Shown in pieces: positions 1-11,644 of a DNA stretch of 64,000 nt. How positions within the stretch are numbered: the stretch's first letter is position 1; each line of letters opens with the position of its first letter. Position numbers and translations under genes: made by a program. The DNA is taken from positions 124,001 through 188,000 of the forward strand of contig JADDMT010000055.1 of NCBI GenBank assembly GCA_021401465.1, read 5' to 3'. The stretch comes from Teratosphaeria epicoccoides. Lineage: Eukaryota > Ascomycota > Dothideomycetes > Mycosphaerellales > Teratosphaeriaceae. Under the pieces are notes generated by a model, which did not search any database, was not told the DNA's origin, and saw nothing but the letters and a program-made list of their open reading frames with translations.

Positions 1-780
1 CCCTAATAAGACAATTCTAGGTTAAACATCGACTAAGTACTTCCTTCTACCCTTAGACAGATAGACAGACAGAATGTCTAAATCAGACGTTAGAATAGTA
101 CCTTCGATCCTATATGAATAGGGACTAGAACAACTAGGTAGAGTTGTTACTAATAGCATAGCTCGCGTATAATAGTACGCTAGTAGAGTTAACAGGACTC
201 TCGCCATTTCAGATGGCATATAGATTAGCTATAGAAGACATTCCGGATGTCTTAGCTAGTAATCTATACCTAGTAGCACTCGGACGAGTAGAACACCTAC
301 GCTGACTGCAAACAGAAGCACGACTCGACCTGTAATTCTATTAGCAGAACATAGCATAGTACGCGAATCGTAAGAGAATTAAGGGACTAATTCTAAAGGA
401 GGGGGACAAGGTATATCTCCTCTGCTGTCACATTAGATTAGACAAGCCGAGTAAAAAACTAGACGCTGTAAAACTAGGACTATTTAGGATCAAGGCTAAG
501 AAAGGACTAGTTAATTTTAAGTTACAGCTACCCGAGCAGATGAGAATATACCCTGTGTTCTATGTCTCTCTGCTAGAACAAGTAGCGCTAGACGCTACAC
601 TGTAAACGGAACCCTTACTACTCGACCCTAAAGTAGAAGAACCTAAGTACACTGTCAGGAAGGTTGTCGACACTCGCTAGTAGGACGGACAGCAAGAGTA
701 CTTAGTAAAATAGGAAGGATATAGGAGTACTAAGAACACCTAGGAACCCCTAGAACATCTGCGAAACTGTTAGCAAAAGA
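1..780 (+). pseudogene. A0 pol 3' end: integrase C-terminus and chromodomain
   Basis: Reading through TAG/TAA codons gives the integrase C-terminal part, with phrases such as AIEDIPDVLAS near 215-255, then a linker with KEGDKVYLL near 395-420. A chromodomain follows at about 650-770 (core EYLVK-x-EGYRSTKNT, then EPLEHL). Stops are mainly TAG where a Q or W codon is expected, as RIP produces. Chromodomains of Ty3/gypsy integrases are known to guide integration to heterochromatin. The 5' part of pol is beyond the window. Confidence 0.85.
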
Positions 781-806
781 TACGAAGTTTCGAGAAAAGA
801 ACGAAC

Positions 807-1442
807 CTAGGAAGAAGATTATAAGCTACGACTAGACTCCTGCGGGACGCTGTCGATCGGCTTAGCTATCACGCTATCCAGGAAACCCTAATACGAGGCA
901 TTAGCGAAACCTTCTATTACGCTCTATGTCGTAGGACTAAGAGCGAGGCCCGCCGAAGGATCTAGGTCAAGAAGAAACCTAGCCTGCAAAAGAGCCTACT
1001 CTTTAGCCTTATCCTCCCTGATCTTACGCTCCTCGAGAGCGCGACTATCCTCGACCTTATAGTCGACTACGTCTAACTGTTTCTAGAGACGCATCTCCTT
1101 TGTATGCGCCTCTATTATCTTCTGCGAAGCCTTGGCTAGGACCGCCTTCACACGATCGAGATCAGCAATTAGTCTTTTCCGCTAATTACCTAACTTCTTC
1201 TATTCGACCTCTGTTACCTTCGCGTCATAACTTCGACAGTTACTAAAGTAATACTACGAACATTTCCCTAAGGAAATGTGTACCTAACAAACGAGCTTTA
1301 ACTCTTGACACTAAGTACAGGACTTCATGCTGTCCTAGCCCTAACAATAGATTCGATTCGCGCGGCGTTTACGTTTCTGCGTTAAAGGGGCGTTAGTGTC
1401 TAGGATGACATAAGGCAGTAATGTAGAAAGAGAAGACATCAT
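807..1442 (-). pseudogene. Antisense Cys-rich/coiled-coil ORF of family A (copy A0)
   Basis: A 212-codon frame runs opposite to pol, between the chromodomain and the LTR, broken by RIP-type TAG/TAA codons. Two ATGs (1,442 and 1,439) open it. From the start it encodes about 20 neutral residues, a basic run (KRKRR), a cysteine cluster (C-T-x-C-QELKLV-C, i.e. C-x2-C-x6-C, then further cysteines KCS...NC), and a charged region with heptad-like spacing (RLIADLDRVKAVLAKA, then KQLDVVDYKVED). The exact 636-bp length recurs at 45,154-45,789 and 54,969-55,604. The stop chosen at 807 may itself be a RIP stop. Function is unknown; the features suggest a nuclear, zinc- or DNA-binding dimer. This is inference. 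Confidence 0.55.
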
Positions 1443-1518
1443 GGCATAAAGGAAATGACAAGAGAAACCCCGCACTAATAAGGTAGCTTAGGGACGAGCT
1501 AGGCTAAGAGGGGGATAG

Positions 1519-1995
1519 TGTCATAAGTATTAGGAGTACTATGAGTTATAGGATCATGAGTGTCTAGAGTACTATGAGTCATAGTATAGTTATAGGAGTA
1601 CTATGAGTTATAAGCATAGTTATAGGAGAAAGGATCTGTCATGTAAGGACAGATCCCTAGATCTATAGGGCTAGTCTACAGATCTACAGGCCTATAGGGG
1701 AGAAGGGATCTGTTATAGGATAACAGACCCTCGGATCTATAGGGTTAGTCTACAGATCTATAGACACGGATCTGTTAGGTCTGTCGACAGATCTAACAGA
1801 GCTACTCTGTCTCTCTTGTATATAGGGATAGCTTTAGGACAAGTAGTTAGGAGCTTCGTGCTTAATCTTAATTTAATCCTCTCTTACTTAGAGGAGAGTT
1901 AGTTACAAGGTTAACTGCTATTGTCGATATTCTTCATAGCTCTGCGAGTCTAACACCTAATCCCCTTCCTGCTATTAGCACCTACCCTTATAACA
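1519..1995 (+). repeat. Family-A 3' LTR (subtype I, 477 bp)
   Basis: The LTR runs from TGTCATAAG to ACCCTTATAACA. It follows a purine tract and is followed directly by family-B coding sequence. The first 110 bp hold three degenerate copies of AGTACTATGAGTYATAG. The middle holds three self-complementary blocks at 1,632-1,656, 1,705-1,730 and 1,771-1,800. Length and subtype match the LTR at 49,167-49,643. Confidence 0.9.
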
Positions 1996-4900
1996 GTTAT
2001 AATCCTCCGCATTGACCTCTATACCCTATGTCAGAATCGTAGCTCGAAACACTTCGAGACTACCTCTATAAGGCGCAAAGGAACGCGTAGATCCGACGAA
2101 GCGACAGCGAGGCTAGAGCGTCAGTTATGTTCGTCCTAAAGAAGGATAATACACTCCGCCTATATGTTAACTATAGGGGCCTTAACGTAGTAACCTAGAA
2201 GAACCGCTACCCCCTACTACTTATTAGCGAGACGCTTGACCGCCTTAGTCGCGCCGCTATCTTCTTGTCTATCGACTTGAAGGACGCCTACTACTAGATA
2301 CTAATCTGAAAGGGCGACAAGTAGAAGACTACATTCTAAACGTAGTATAGACACTTCGAGTATATAGTAATACTATTTAGCTTAACTAACATACTAGCAA
2401 CGTTCTAAGCGTATATTAACTAGGCCCTAGCTAGCCTCGTTGACACCTGCTACGTAGTATATTTAGACGATATACTAGTCTACTCTAACTTAAAGGAGGA
2501 GCATATTCGGCATCTAAGGATAGTACTTAAACGGCTCTATAAGTTTGCTCTGTACGTAAACCTAAAGAAGTGCTTATTCCTTACAGATAGGATTAAGTTT
2601 CTTAGATACATTGTCTCTACAGAAGGAGTCATTATAGATGACTAAAGGGTGTCTGTAATTGCGGAGTAGCCATAGCTAACTACCCTCTAAGAAGTGCAGG
2701 TATTCCTAGGATTTACTAACTTCTATCGCAGATTCATATGATCCTACTCGAAGATCGTGGCTCCCCTCACGGCCCTCGCAAAGGGCGCGATTCGAGGGAA
2801 AAAGCTAGGGAGGGTACCTTAGGAGGAGGCTTAGAGCAAGGCTTTCTCTAAACTTAAAGCAGCTTTTTAAACTACACCTATACTTTAGCACTTTGACCCC
2901 GCTACAAAGATCTAAATAGAGACCGATGCTTCAAAATTCGTAATAGCCGTAATTATATTGTAGCTCTAGTCGCATAAAGGTAGTACGCGATAGTACCTAA
3001 TTGCCTTCTAGTCGCGGAAGATGCAAGGCGCTAAGCTTAACTATAAGACTTACGACTAAGAGCTTTTAGCTATTATTAACGGCTTCAAGGAGTACCGACA
3101 CTACCTTGAAGGCGTAGCGCACCCTATTAACGTACTTACTAACTATAACAACCTTCGCGGCTTCATAGGCATAAAGTAGCTAAGTAGTTAGCAAGCAAGG
3201 TAGGCGACTTTCCTCGCTAGCTTTGACTTCGTTATTTAGCATCGTTCTAGAAAGACGAATCTAGCTAACAGTCCTTCGTGACGACTAGACTACGACACTA
3301 GGGAGCAGGGTAACTAACAGCTTCTCCTTACGCTACAAACGAAGCTTGTAGTTTAGGGCGGCGATCCGTTATTAGCTCCTCTTGTAGGTTGACTACAGGT
3401 CTAATAGGGCCTCATGGCCTCCGCTAGTAACTAACCCTCCTATCTAGCAGTTATAGCGACTATGTCTAGCTCGATCTGTGCGGTAGTTAACTAGCTTACA
3501 TGTAGTAAGCATGCGATGTCTAAAGAACCCTTTAAAGAAGTCTCGAGACTAATTCAGCAGTTATAAGAGCGAGAACTAGAGTTAATTAATAAGGGTGTAG
3601 CCCTCTAGGACACCGCAGGCGGTCTGAAGTACTAGACCAAGTTAGGCGACTTGTAGTACTTTGACAATAGGCTCTACGTACCTGCTAACTATGTACTCTG
3701 TTCGCAGCTCCTCTGTATTTATCATGACAATGAACTCATAGGCCATTTTAGCGCAGAGAAGACAAACGCACTTCTCGGACGTAAATACTAGTAGCCTACG
3801 CTAGAACAGGATGTCTCTAACTATGTTAAATGCTACTAGATGTGCCAGGTTAGCAAATCTCGGCGCTATTGCCCCTATAGTAATGCTTAGGCACTCCTAC
3901 TACTAGAGAGACTATAGTAAGACTTAGCCATGGATTTCATTACCGATTTGCCGCTAGCAAAGTAGAAAGGCAATGTAGTTAATGCTGTCCTTATAGTAGT
4001 TAACTAATACTCGAAGATAAATGTCTTTATCCTATATACGAAAAAGTGCATAAGCGGCGAGCTTACGCGACTACTTTGCGACGAAGTTATATAGCGCTTT
4101 AGTGTCCCCTAAAATATCCTATTAGATCGAGGTTCTGTCTTTACTAGTAAATACTAGCAAGAATTTGTGTTTAAGGCGCGTGTTAAGTACTACCTAAGTA
4201 TAGCATTCTATCTACAGACTAATAGTCAGACTAAACGTATAAACTAGACTCTTAAGTAGTACCTTTAGTGCTACTACGCTAAGAACCAGGATGCCTAGGC
4301 CGACGTAATTCCTATAGCGGAATTTGTAGTTAATAATAGCATGCATGCTACTATGCGCATGTCACTATTTTAGATTCTTTATAGCTTTGATCTAGAAATA
4401 CACCTAGAACTGCCTTAGGACGAGTCTTCTAAGGAGAGGGTGCTAGCCGCTACGGAATTAGCGCGGCGTATACGCGAGGTACATTCGGTACTAAGGGAAC
4501 ACTAGAAAAAGGCCTTAGAATCCTAGATTAAACATAATAACGCCTGTGCTAAACTAATGTAGTATGTAGTTAGTACGAAGGTGTTACTATTAACGAAGAA
4601 TCTTAAGCTAAAACTTCTAAGCAAGAAGATGACGCTAAGGTTCGTCAGACCTTTCCGGATACATGACGCGATAGGCTTACAGGCATACTAGCTATTGTTA
4701 CTATTGTCATATCATGTGCATGACATCTTCTATGTATCTCTACTTAAACTATAGGTATAGCGTAAGGGCGAAGAGCCTGCAGACCTGATGCTAGTAGCAG
4801 AAGAGAACGAAGAGTAGGAAGTTAAGGGTATTAAGGACAGTGTATAGAGTAAAGGTATAACGTACTATCTAGTAAAGTAGAAAGGATACCTACCTAAGTA

Positions 4901-5036
4901 CACATAATAGGTTCTAGCTAAAGACTACAAGAACGCTCTAGAAGCTATTCGTGAATTTGAAGAGCAGAGGAGGTGTAAGCAGGGCTTAAGAAGGTTAATT
5001 CGTAGGAAGATAAGGGTTTTGGAGTAGAATTCTTAA
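1996..5036 (+). pseudogene. B1 pol: RT, RNase H, integrase, chromodomain
   Basis: Reverse transcriptase starts near 2,040 with the catalytic box YLDDILVYS at about 2,458-2,488. RNase H follows (about 2,900-3,290), then the integrase zinc-binding and core region (about 3,700-4,500), and a chromodomain at about 4,860-4,970. The frame ends at TAA 5,034-5,036. Dozens of TAG codons replace CAG/TGG. Compared with 37,436-40,476 the differences are overwhelmingly C-to-T and G-to-A ending in TpA. Confidence 0.9.
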
Positions 5037-5176
5037 CACATGTATGTAGCGCATAACGCGCGGAGTAATAACAAGAAGCAAACGCCCTACTTATACATCA
5101 TTAATGCCTAAAGGCACACCTAGAATAAACCTAAGGAGAACAAGAGACATGCTCGGATTAGCTTCGTAGCTAATAC

Positions 5177-6748
5177 TTAGCGACTACTAGTTAGGGGCTT
5201 CCTAACTAAACCCGAAGCAGAAGAGTCTCTCTTGTTATAGTCCGCTAGGGACTACCTACCTACACGGGGTCTACTAAACACCCTAAAGTGACTATGAGTA
5301 ATAGGGGTAGCAACGCCATGAAGAGAGGCTAGCATCTTCTTCTTTAGTAGGTTGCGAGGGAGCTTGTCTTTAGAGCCTATAGTAGCTAGAGAGCTAGCGA
5401 CATCCTTACCGCGCCTAGTCGTAATGACTACCTCATCCTTAGTATCAGAAGGCAAAGAGACTCGAGCGCGCTTGCGGCTGTCGCGCTCGGCCCTCGAGAT
5501 CATCTTGCGCTTCTTGACACAAGTGTCGACTATATCATTAGACTTAGTGTCCCCCTTAGGCGCGACTAGTACGGTGAGACTATAGCGTAAAGGGATCACG
5601 TTAGGACCGAAGGTATCCTAGACGTCGTCATCCTCCTTATCCTCAAAGATCTAGCCTAGAGGCTTGTGCCTTAGCGTCTTAACAGACGTAGTGCGGGTCG
5701 CAAGCAGGGAAGGTTCGGCTTCCTTGTCGCTAACCTTAATTTCGGCCCTAGCCTTCTTCTTCTTCTTAGACAGTAGCGTCGAGGCGGCGTAGGCAGTAGC
5801 GCTACAATGTGTTAGCTATACGCACGCGACAGGATTCGAGTAAGTAACTTACGGCTTAGTCCTTAGGACTAGCTTAGAGGCAGGCTGTCTCTTAGTATAG
5901 CGCTAGGGCGTGGCCTTAGCAGCGGGAATATTGAATTGCTTAGTAACCTTCTTGCGGATTATCCATGTCTTAAAGTCATCGTTAATAGAGGCAAGGGCCC
6001 TAAGTTGCTAACGCTAACAGCTAGTTGGATATTTCTTGACGCTAACGTTAGCCTAGCAGAGAAAGTTAGCATTTATACTTAGAGGGTACCTGTACTACAT
6101 GCGTACTATGGCGAAGGTCTTGACCCTAATAGTTAGTACCTTCAAGATCTTCTAGACTAAGTCTGCAATTAGACCTAGACAAACGTTTTCGCCTGTTAGC
6201 AGAGAGTCGAAGCGAATACTGCTATGAGAACGGTTAGTAGTCGCGGTAAAGCACGAGAGGGCGCTAAGCAGGTAGGCGAGTACCTTATAGTACTTAGCCT
6301 GTAGCCTGTTCATAGTCAGAGTGCCTTTAGTAATCCCCTTGTCGCGCGTACTCTAGAAGTCATCAATGTTACAGCAGAGCTAGTTGTACTCGCTATACAC
6401 CTCTTTAGGGAGGTCTTAGCATTTTTGATGCTTGCTATTATAGTTAACATAATTGTAGTAGATACTACCCTCATCAAATCCGCTAACATAGATCTTAGCT
6501 ACGCTTCGGTTAGTATAAGTCATACATACCTCGCGGGTAGGGGACGCCTTACTAACACGCGGAGGAGAGATGTGTGTAGCTTGGCTACTAAGGTTGTTAA
6601 GGCATCGCTAACACAAGCGATAATCGCGGGCAGAGCGAGTAGCGTTAAACTTAGTCTATAGCATATAAGCTATTATAGCTAAGATAAGTTAATTGATCTT
6701 GATTAATTGATTGAAGAAGAAGAAGCTCTAGTTTAGACCCGCAGACAT
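5177..6748 (-). pseudogene. Antisense Cys-rich gene of family B (copy B1)
   Basis: This is the mutated homologue of the 524-codon antisense frame at 40,617-42,188. Start ATG (6,748) and terminal TAA (5,177-5,179) fall at the homologous positions and the span is the same 1,572 bp, so no net frame change has occurred. The longest surviving open stretch is 5,252-5,599, containing basic runs such as VKKRKM and RKRARVS. See the 40,617 copy for the protein description. Confidence 0.65.
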
Positions 6749-6828
6749 AGTGAGGCGCAAGCTAAGCGAAATAGGAGTAGAGGTCAATATTAGTGTCTTA
6801 GAACAGGAAAGTTTAGGAAGCGACGAGG

Positions 6829-6836
6829 TTTTTATA
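6829..6836 (-). promoter_or_regulatory. TATA box for the B1 antisense gene
   Basis: TATAAAAA on the minus strand, about 80 bp before the antisense ATG at 6,748. The same box at the same distance occurs in all three B copies. Confidence 0.5.
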
Positions 6837-7471
6837 CTCTCTAACAGCCCCCCTGTTACCTACCGCAACTATTAAGCTAGTAACTCGAACTACATGCGCA
6901 GAGCGCCTGCCTTTAGTTAACTTACAAGGGGACTAGATAATGCAAGAACGGATAACGCGGCTGTTACGCATGTATACTAACTATACTTATGCTAGCCTAC
7001 TAGCATGAAAATGTAGCGAGACTCGCGCTAGGAGCGCGCTCCTGCTATTTCGAGTAGTACGCGTATAGCATCTACATACTTTCCTACTACCCTAAGGTTC
7101 TGTAACACGTTCTTTATAGTCACGACTAAATAGGGACAGCCAAGCTACTTAGCGAGGCTAGCGTGTATGCTTGCCCTATAATTTCAAGGATTAACTAAAG
7201 TACGTACTTATAGTTTCCTGATATCTTGATCCGCATGTAAAGCGAAGGTGTTACAAAGCTGCCTAATATGTAACAGATTAAAACCCGCCTAAGTTAGTAG
7301 CCTCTACCCTGTACTCGCTACAAAGGTGTTAAGGTATGTGTATAACACATGTTATATAGGCTATCTACCTATTTACTCTTGCGTAGTGTAAGCATGCTAC
7401 ATCCCGTACCCTATATATTCTACATGCATTACTTAGTAAGGCTAGGGACATCCTCATAGGAGGAGAGGCAG

Positions 7472-7831
7472 TAATACAGTTAATACTAGGGGGCTATTAG
7501 AACTGCATAGGTTCTAATGCCTACCCTTAACATGTAGTGACCCTACTACACATAGTAATAGGGTCCTTCGTATATACGTTAGCTTATATGTCGTCTAAGT
7601 AGGATTAGTAGTTAACATAGGACGCCCCTACGTCGCTAACCCTATAGCACCCCTGCGGGGTTAGGCTTAGACATGCTTTCCCTAATTAAGGAGCGTTAGG
7701 GGTTATAAGTACCCTTAGCGCTACCTCTGCGATAAGCAGAAAGTAGCGCTGTCTTGTACCTACTAAAAGGTCAGATTACTCTGTCACACTACGAGATATT
7801 TCCATATTATATAGCATATACATCTATATTA
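7472..7831 (+). repeat. Family-B 3' LTR (360 bp, copy B1)
   Basis: It starts TAATAC (RIP-changed TGATAC) after the purine-rich AGGAGGAGAGG and ends ATCTATATTA (ancestral ...TATATCA). Length is exactly 360 bp, as in the four other family-B LTRs in the window. Integrase sequence of the next B copy follows directly. Confidence 0.9.
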
Positions 7832-8849
7832 GAATGTCTTCATCCTATGTACGAAAAAGTGCACAAGTAGCGAGCTTGCGCAACTACTTCGCGAGGAAGT
7901 TATATAGCGCTTTAGTGTCCCCCGAAGTATCCTATTAGATCGAGGTTCTGTCTTTACTAGTAAATACTAGCAAGAATTTGTGTTTAAGGCACGTGTTAAG
8001 TACTACCTAAGTACAGCATTCTATCTACAGACTAATAGTCAGACTAAACATATGAACTAGACTCTTAAGTAGTACCTTTAGTGCTACTACCCTAAGAACC
8101 AGGATGCCTAGGCTGACGTAATTCCTATAGCGGAATTTGCAGTATATAATAGCATGTATGCTACTATATGCATGTCGCCATTTTAGATTCTTTATAGCTT
8201 TAATCTAGAAATACACCTAGAACTGCCTTAGGACGAGTCTTCTAAGGAGAGGGTGCTAGCCGCTACGGAATTAGCGCGGCGTATACGCGAGGTACATTTA
8301 GTGCTAATAGAATACTAGAAAAAGGCCTTAGAATCCTAGATTAAACATAATAACGCCTATGCTAAACCGATGTAGTACATAGTTAGTACGAAGGTGTTAC
8401 TATTAACGAAGAATCTCAAGCTGAAACTTCTAAGCAAGAAGATAACGCCAAGGTTCGTTAGACCCTTATAGATACGTGACGTAATAGGCTTGCAGGCGTA
8501 CTAGCTATTATTGCTATTATCGTATTATGTGCATAACATCTTCTACGTATCTCTACTTAAACTATAGGTATAGCGTAAGGGCAAAGAGCCTACGGACCTA
8601 ATGCTAGTAGCAGAAGAGAACGAAGAGTAGGAAGTCAAGGGTATTAAGGACAGTATGTAGCGTAAGGGCGCAACGTACTATCTAGTAAAGTAGAAAAGAT
8701 ACCTACCTAAGTGTACATAATAGGTTATAGCCGAAGACTACAAGAACGCTCTAGAAGCTATTCGTGAATTCGAAGAGTAGAGGAGGCGTAAGCAGGGCTT
8801 AAGATAGTCGATTTGTAGGAAGATAAGGGTTTTAGAGCAGAATTCTTAA
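7832..8849 (+). pseudogene. B2 pol 3' end: integrase core and chromodomain
   Basis: The frame reads through RIP stops from the second half of the integrase core (about 7,850-8,320) to a chromodomain at about 8,670-8,780 (YLVK-x-KRYLPK) and stops at TAA 8,847-8,849. It is collinear with 39,462-40,476 and 4,010-5,036. Confidence 0.85.
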
Positions 8850-8989
8850 CATGTGTATGTAGCGTATAACGCGCGGAGTAATAACGAGAAGCAAATGCCC
8901 TACTTATATATCATTAATGCCTAAAGGCACACCTAGAATAAACCTAAGGAGAACAAGAGACATGCTCGGATTAGCTTCGTAACTAATGC

Positions 8990-10561
8990 TTAGCGACTAC
9001 TATTTAGGGGCTTCCTAACTAAACCTAAAGCAGAAGAGTCTCTCTTGTTATAGTCCGCTAGGGACTACCTACCTACACGGGGTCTACTAAACACCCTGAA
9101 GCGACTATGAGTAACAGGAGTAGCAACGCCATAAAGAGAGGCCGGCATCTTCTTCTTTAGTAGGTTGCGAGGGAGCTTGTCTTTAGAGCCTATAGTAGCT
9201 AGAGAGCTAGCGACATCCTTACCGCGCCTAGTCGCGACGACTACCTCATCCTTAGCATTAGAAGGCGAAGAGACTCGAGCGTGCTTGCGGCTGTCGCGCT
9301 TAGCCCTTAAGATCATCTTGCGCTTCTTGACACAAGTGTCGACTATATTATTAGACTTAGTGTCCCCCTTAGGCGTAACTAGTATGGTGACACTATAGCG
9401 TAAAGGGATCACGTTAGGACCGAAGGTATCCTAGACGTCGTCATCCTCCTCATCCTTAAAGATCTAGCCTAGAGGCTTGTACCTTAGCGTCTTGACAGAC
9501 GTAGTGCGGATCGCAAGCAGGGAAGGTTCGGCTTCCTTGTCGCTAACCTTAATTTCGGCCCTAGCCTTCTTCTTCTTCTTAGACAGTAGCGTCGAGGCGG
9601 CGTAGGCAGCGGCGCTACAATGTGTTAGCTGTACACACGTAACAGGATTCGAGTAAGTAACTTACGGCTTAGTCCTTAGGACTAGCTTAGAGGCAGGCTG
9701 TCTCTTAGTATGGCGCTAGGGCGTAGCCTTAGTAGCGGGAATAGTGAATTACTTAGTAACCTTCTTGCAGATTATCTGCGTCTTAAAGTCATCGTTAATA
9801 GAGCTAAGGGCCCTAAGTTGCTAACGCTAACAGCTAGTTAGATATTTCTTGACGCTAACGTTAGCCTAGCGGAGAAAGTTAGCATTTATACTTAGAGGGT
9901 ACCTGTACTATATGCGTACTATAGCGAAGGTCTCGACCCTAATAGTTAGTACCTTCAAGATCTTCTAGACTAAGTCTGCGATTAGACCTAGACAAACGTT
10001 TTCGCCTGTTAGCAGAGAGTCGAAGCGAACACTACTATAAGAATAGTTAGTAGTCGCAGTAAAGCACAAGAGGGCGCTAAGCAGGTAGGCGAGTACCTTG
10101 CGGTACTTAGCCTGTAGCCTGTTTATAGTCAGAGTGCCTTTAGTAATCCCCTTGTCGCGCGTACTCTAGAAGTCATCGATGTTATGGCAGAGCTAGTTGT
10201 ACTTGCTATACACCTCTTTAGGGAGGTCTTAGCATTTTTGATGCTTGCTATTATAGTTGACACAATTGTAGTAGATACTACCCTCATTAAATCTGCTAAC
10301 ATAGATCTTAGCTACGCTTCGGTTAGTACAAGTCACGCATACCTCGCGGGTAGGGGACGCCTTACTAACACGCGGAGGAGAGATGTGTGCAGCTTAGCTA
10401 CTAAGGTTGTCAAGGCATTGTTAACATAAGCGACGATTACAGGTAGAGCGAGTAGCGTCGAACTTAGTCTGCAGCATATAAGCTATTATGGCTAAGATGA
10501 GTTAATTGATCTTAATTGATTAATTGAAGAAGAAGAAGCTCCGGTTTAGACCTACAGACAT
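8990..10561 (-). pseudogene. Antisense Cys-rich gene of family B (copy B2)
   Basis: This is the third copy of the 1,572-bp antisense frame: ATG at 10,561, TAA at 8,990-8,992, identical length to the other two. A 115-residue stretch (9,065-9,412) is still free of stops and shows the same lysine/arginine-rich C-terminal part. Protein features are described under 40,617-42,188. Confidence 0.65.
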
Positions 10562-10641
10562 AGCGAGGCGCAAGCTAAGCGAAATAGGAGCGGAGGTTAA
10601 TGTTAGTGTCTTAGAACAGGAAAGTTTAGGAAGTAACGAGG

Positions 10642-10649
10642 TTTTTATA
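10642..10649 (-). promoter_or_regulatory. TATA box for the B2 antisense gene
   Basis: TATAAAAA on the minus strand about 81 bp upstream of the ATG at 10,561, conserved with 6,829-6,836 and 42,269-42,276. Confidence 0.5.
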
Positions 10650-11284
10650 CCCTCTAACAGCTACCCTGTTACCTACCGTAACTGTTAAGCTAGTGACTCG
10701 AACTACATGCGCAGAGCGCCTGCCTTTAGTTAACTTACAAGGGGACTAGATAATGCAAGAACGGATAACGCGACTGTTACGCATGTACGCTAACTATACT
10801 CGTACTAGCCTACTAGCATGAAAATGTAGCGAGACTCGCGCTAGGAGCGCGCTCCTACCGTTTCGAGCGGTACGCGTATAGCGTCTACGTACTTTCCTAC
10901 TACCCTAAGGTTCTGCGACACGTTCTTCATAGTCACGACTAAATAGGGACAGCCAAGCTACTTAGCGAGGCTAGTACGCATACTCGCCCTATAATTTCAA
11001 GGATTAACTAAAGTACATACTTATAGTTTCCTGATATTTTGATCTGCATGTAAAGCGAAGGTGTTATGAAGCCGCCTAACATGTAACAGATTAAAACCCG
11101 CCCGAGTTAGCAGCCTCCGCCCTATACTTGCTACGAAGGTGTTAAGGTATACGCATGACATATGTTACATAGGCTATCTACCTATTTACTCTTGCGTAGT
11201 GTAAGTGTGCTACATCCCGTACCCTATACGTTCTGCGTGTATTACTTAGTAAGGCTAGGGACATCCTCATAGGAGGAGGGGTAG

Positions 11285-11644
11285 TAATACGGTTAGAACT
11301 AGGGGGCTATTAGAACCCTATAGGTTCTAATGCCTGCCCTTAGCATGTAGTGACCTCGCTACACATAGCAAGGGGGTCCTTCGTACATACGTTAGCTTAT
11401 ATGTCGTCTAAGTAGGATTAGTAGTTAACATAGGACGCCTCTACGTCGCTAACCCTATAGCACCCCTGCGGGGTTAGGCTTAGACATGCTTTCCCTAATT
11501 AAGGAGTGTTAGGGATTATAAGTACCCTTAACGCTACCTCTGTAATAAGCAGAAAGCAGCGCTGTCTTGTACCTACTAAAAGGTCGGATTACTCTGTTAT
11601 ACTACGAGATATTTCTATATCATATAGCATATATATCTATATTA
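11285..11644 (+). repeat. Family-B 3' LTR (360 bp, copy B2)
   Basis: It runs from TAATACGG to ATCTATATTA, both ends RIP-changed from TGATACGG...ATATCA. It directly abuts the transposase relic, where GGTTT (11,645-11,649) is the candidate target duplication. Confidence 0.9.

Larger units (their letters stand above)
1..1995 (+). mobile_element. Family-A Ty3/gypsy chromovirus, 3' end only (copy A0)
   Basis: The left edge of the window cuts this element inside its integrase region. It runs through the integrase C-terminus, chromodomain, an antisense frame, a purine-rich tract (about 1,506-1,517) and a 477-bp LTR. The same order recurs nearly base for base at 44,350-46,348, 47,750-49,643 and 54,170-56,163. 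The element sits inside a family-B copy: B sequence resumes at 1,996 with GTTAT, which is probably the right-hand target duplication. The left partner lies outside the window. Confidence 0.9.
1996..7831 (+). mobile_element. Family-B Ty3/gypsy chromovirus, 5'-truncated (copy B1)
   Basis: This copy corresponds to positions 37,436-43,271 of the complete B element. Its 5' LTR, gag and protease lie beyond the A0 insertion, outside the window. It holds RT, RNase H, integrase, a chromodomain, the antisense gene and a 360-bp 3' LTR. Immediately after that LTR another B copy resumes inside integrase, so B1 had inserted into B2. GAATG at 7,832 is the probable right-hand target duplication. Confidence 0.9.
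7832..11644 (+). mobile_element. Family-B chromovirus, 3' half (copy B2)
   Basis: It begins in mid-integrase at the sequence matching 39,462 of the complete element and continues to its own 360-bp 3' LTR. Its 5' half lies on the far side of B1, beyond the window. It was itself inserted into a pogo/Fot1-type transposase gene, which resumes at 11,645. Confidence 0.9.

Noticed and set aside
1529..1625. Short repeated units looking like a CRISPR or satellite array
   Set aside because: Only about three degenerate copies of AGTACTATGAGT, confined to the start of the A LTR.
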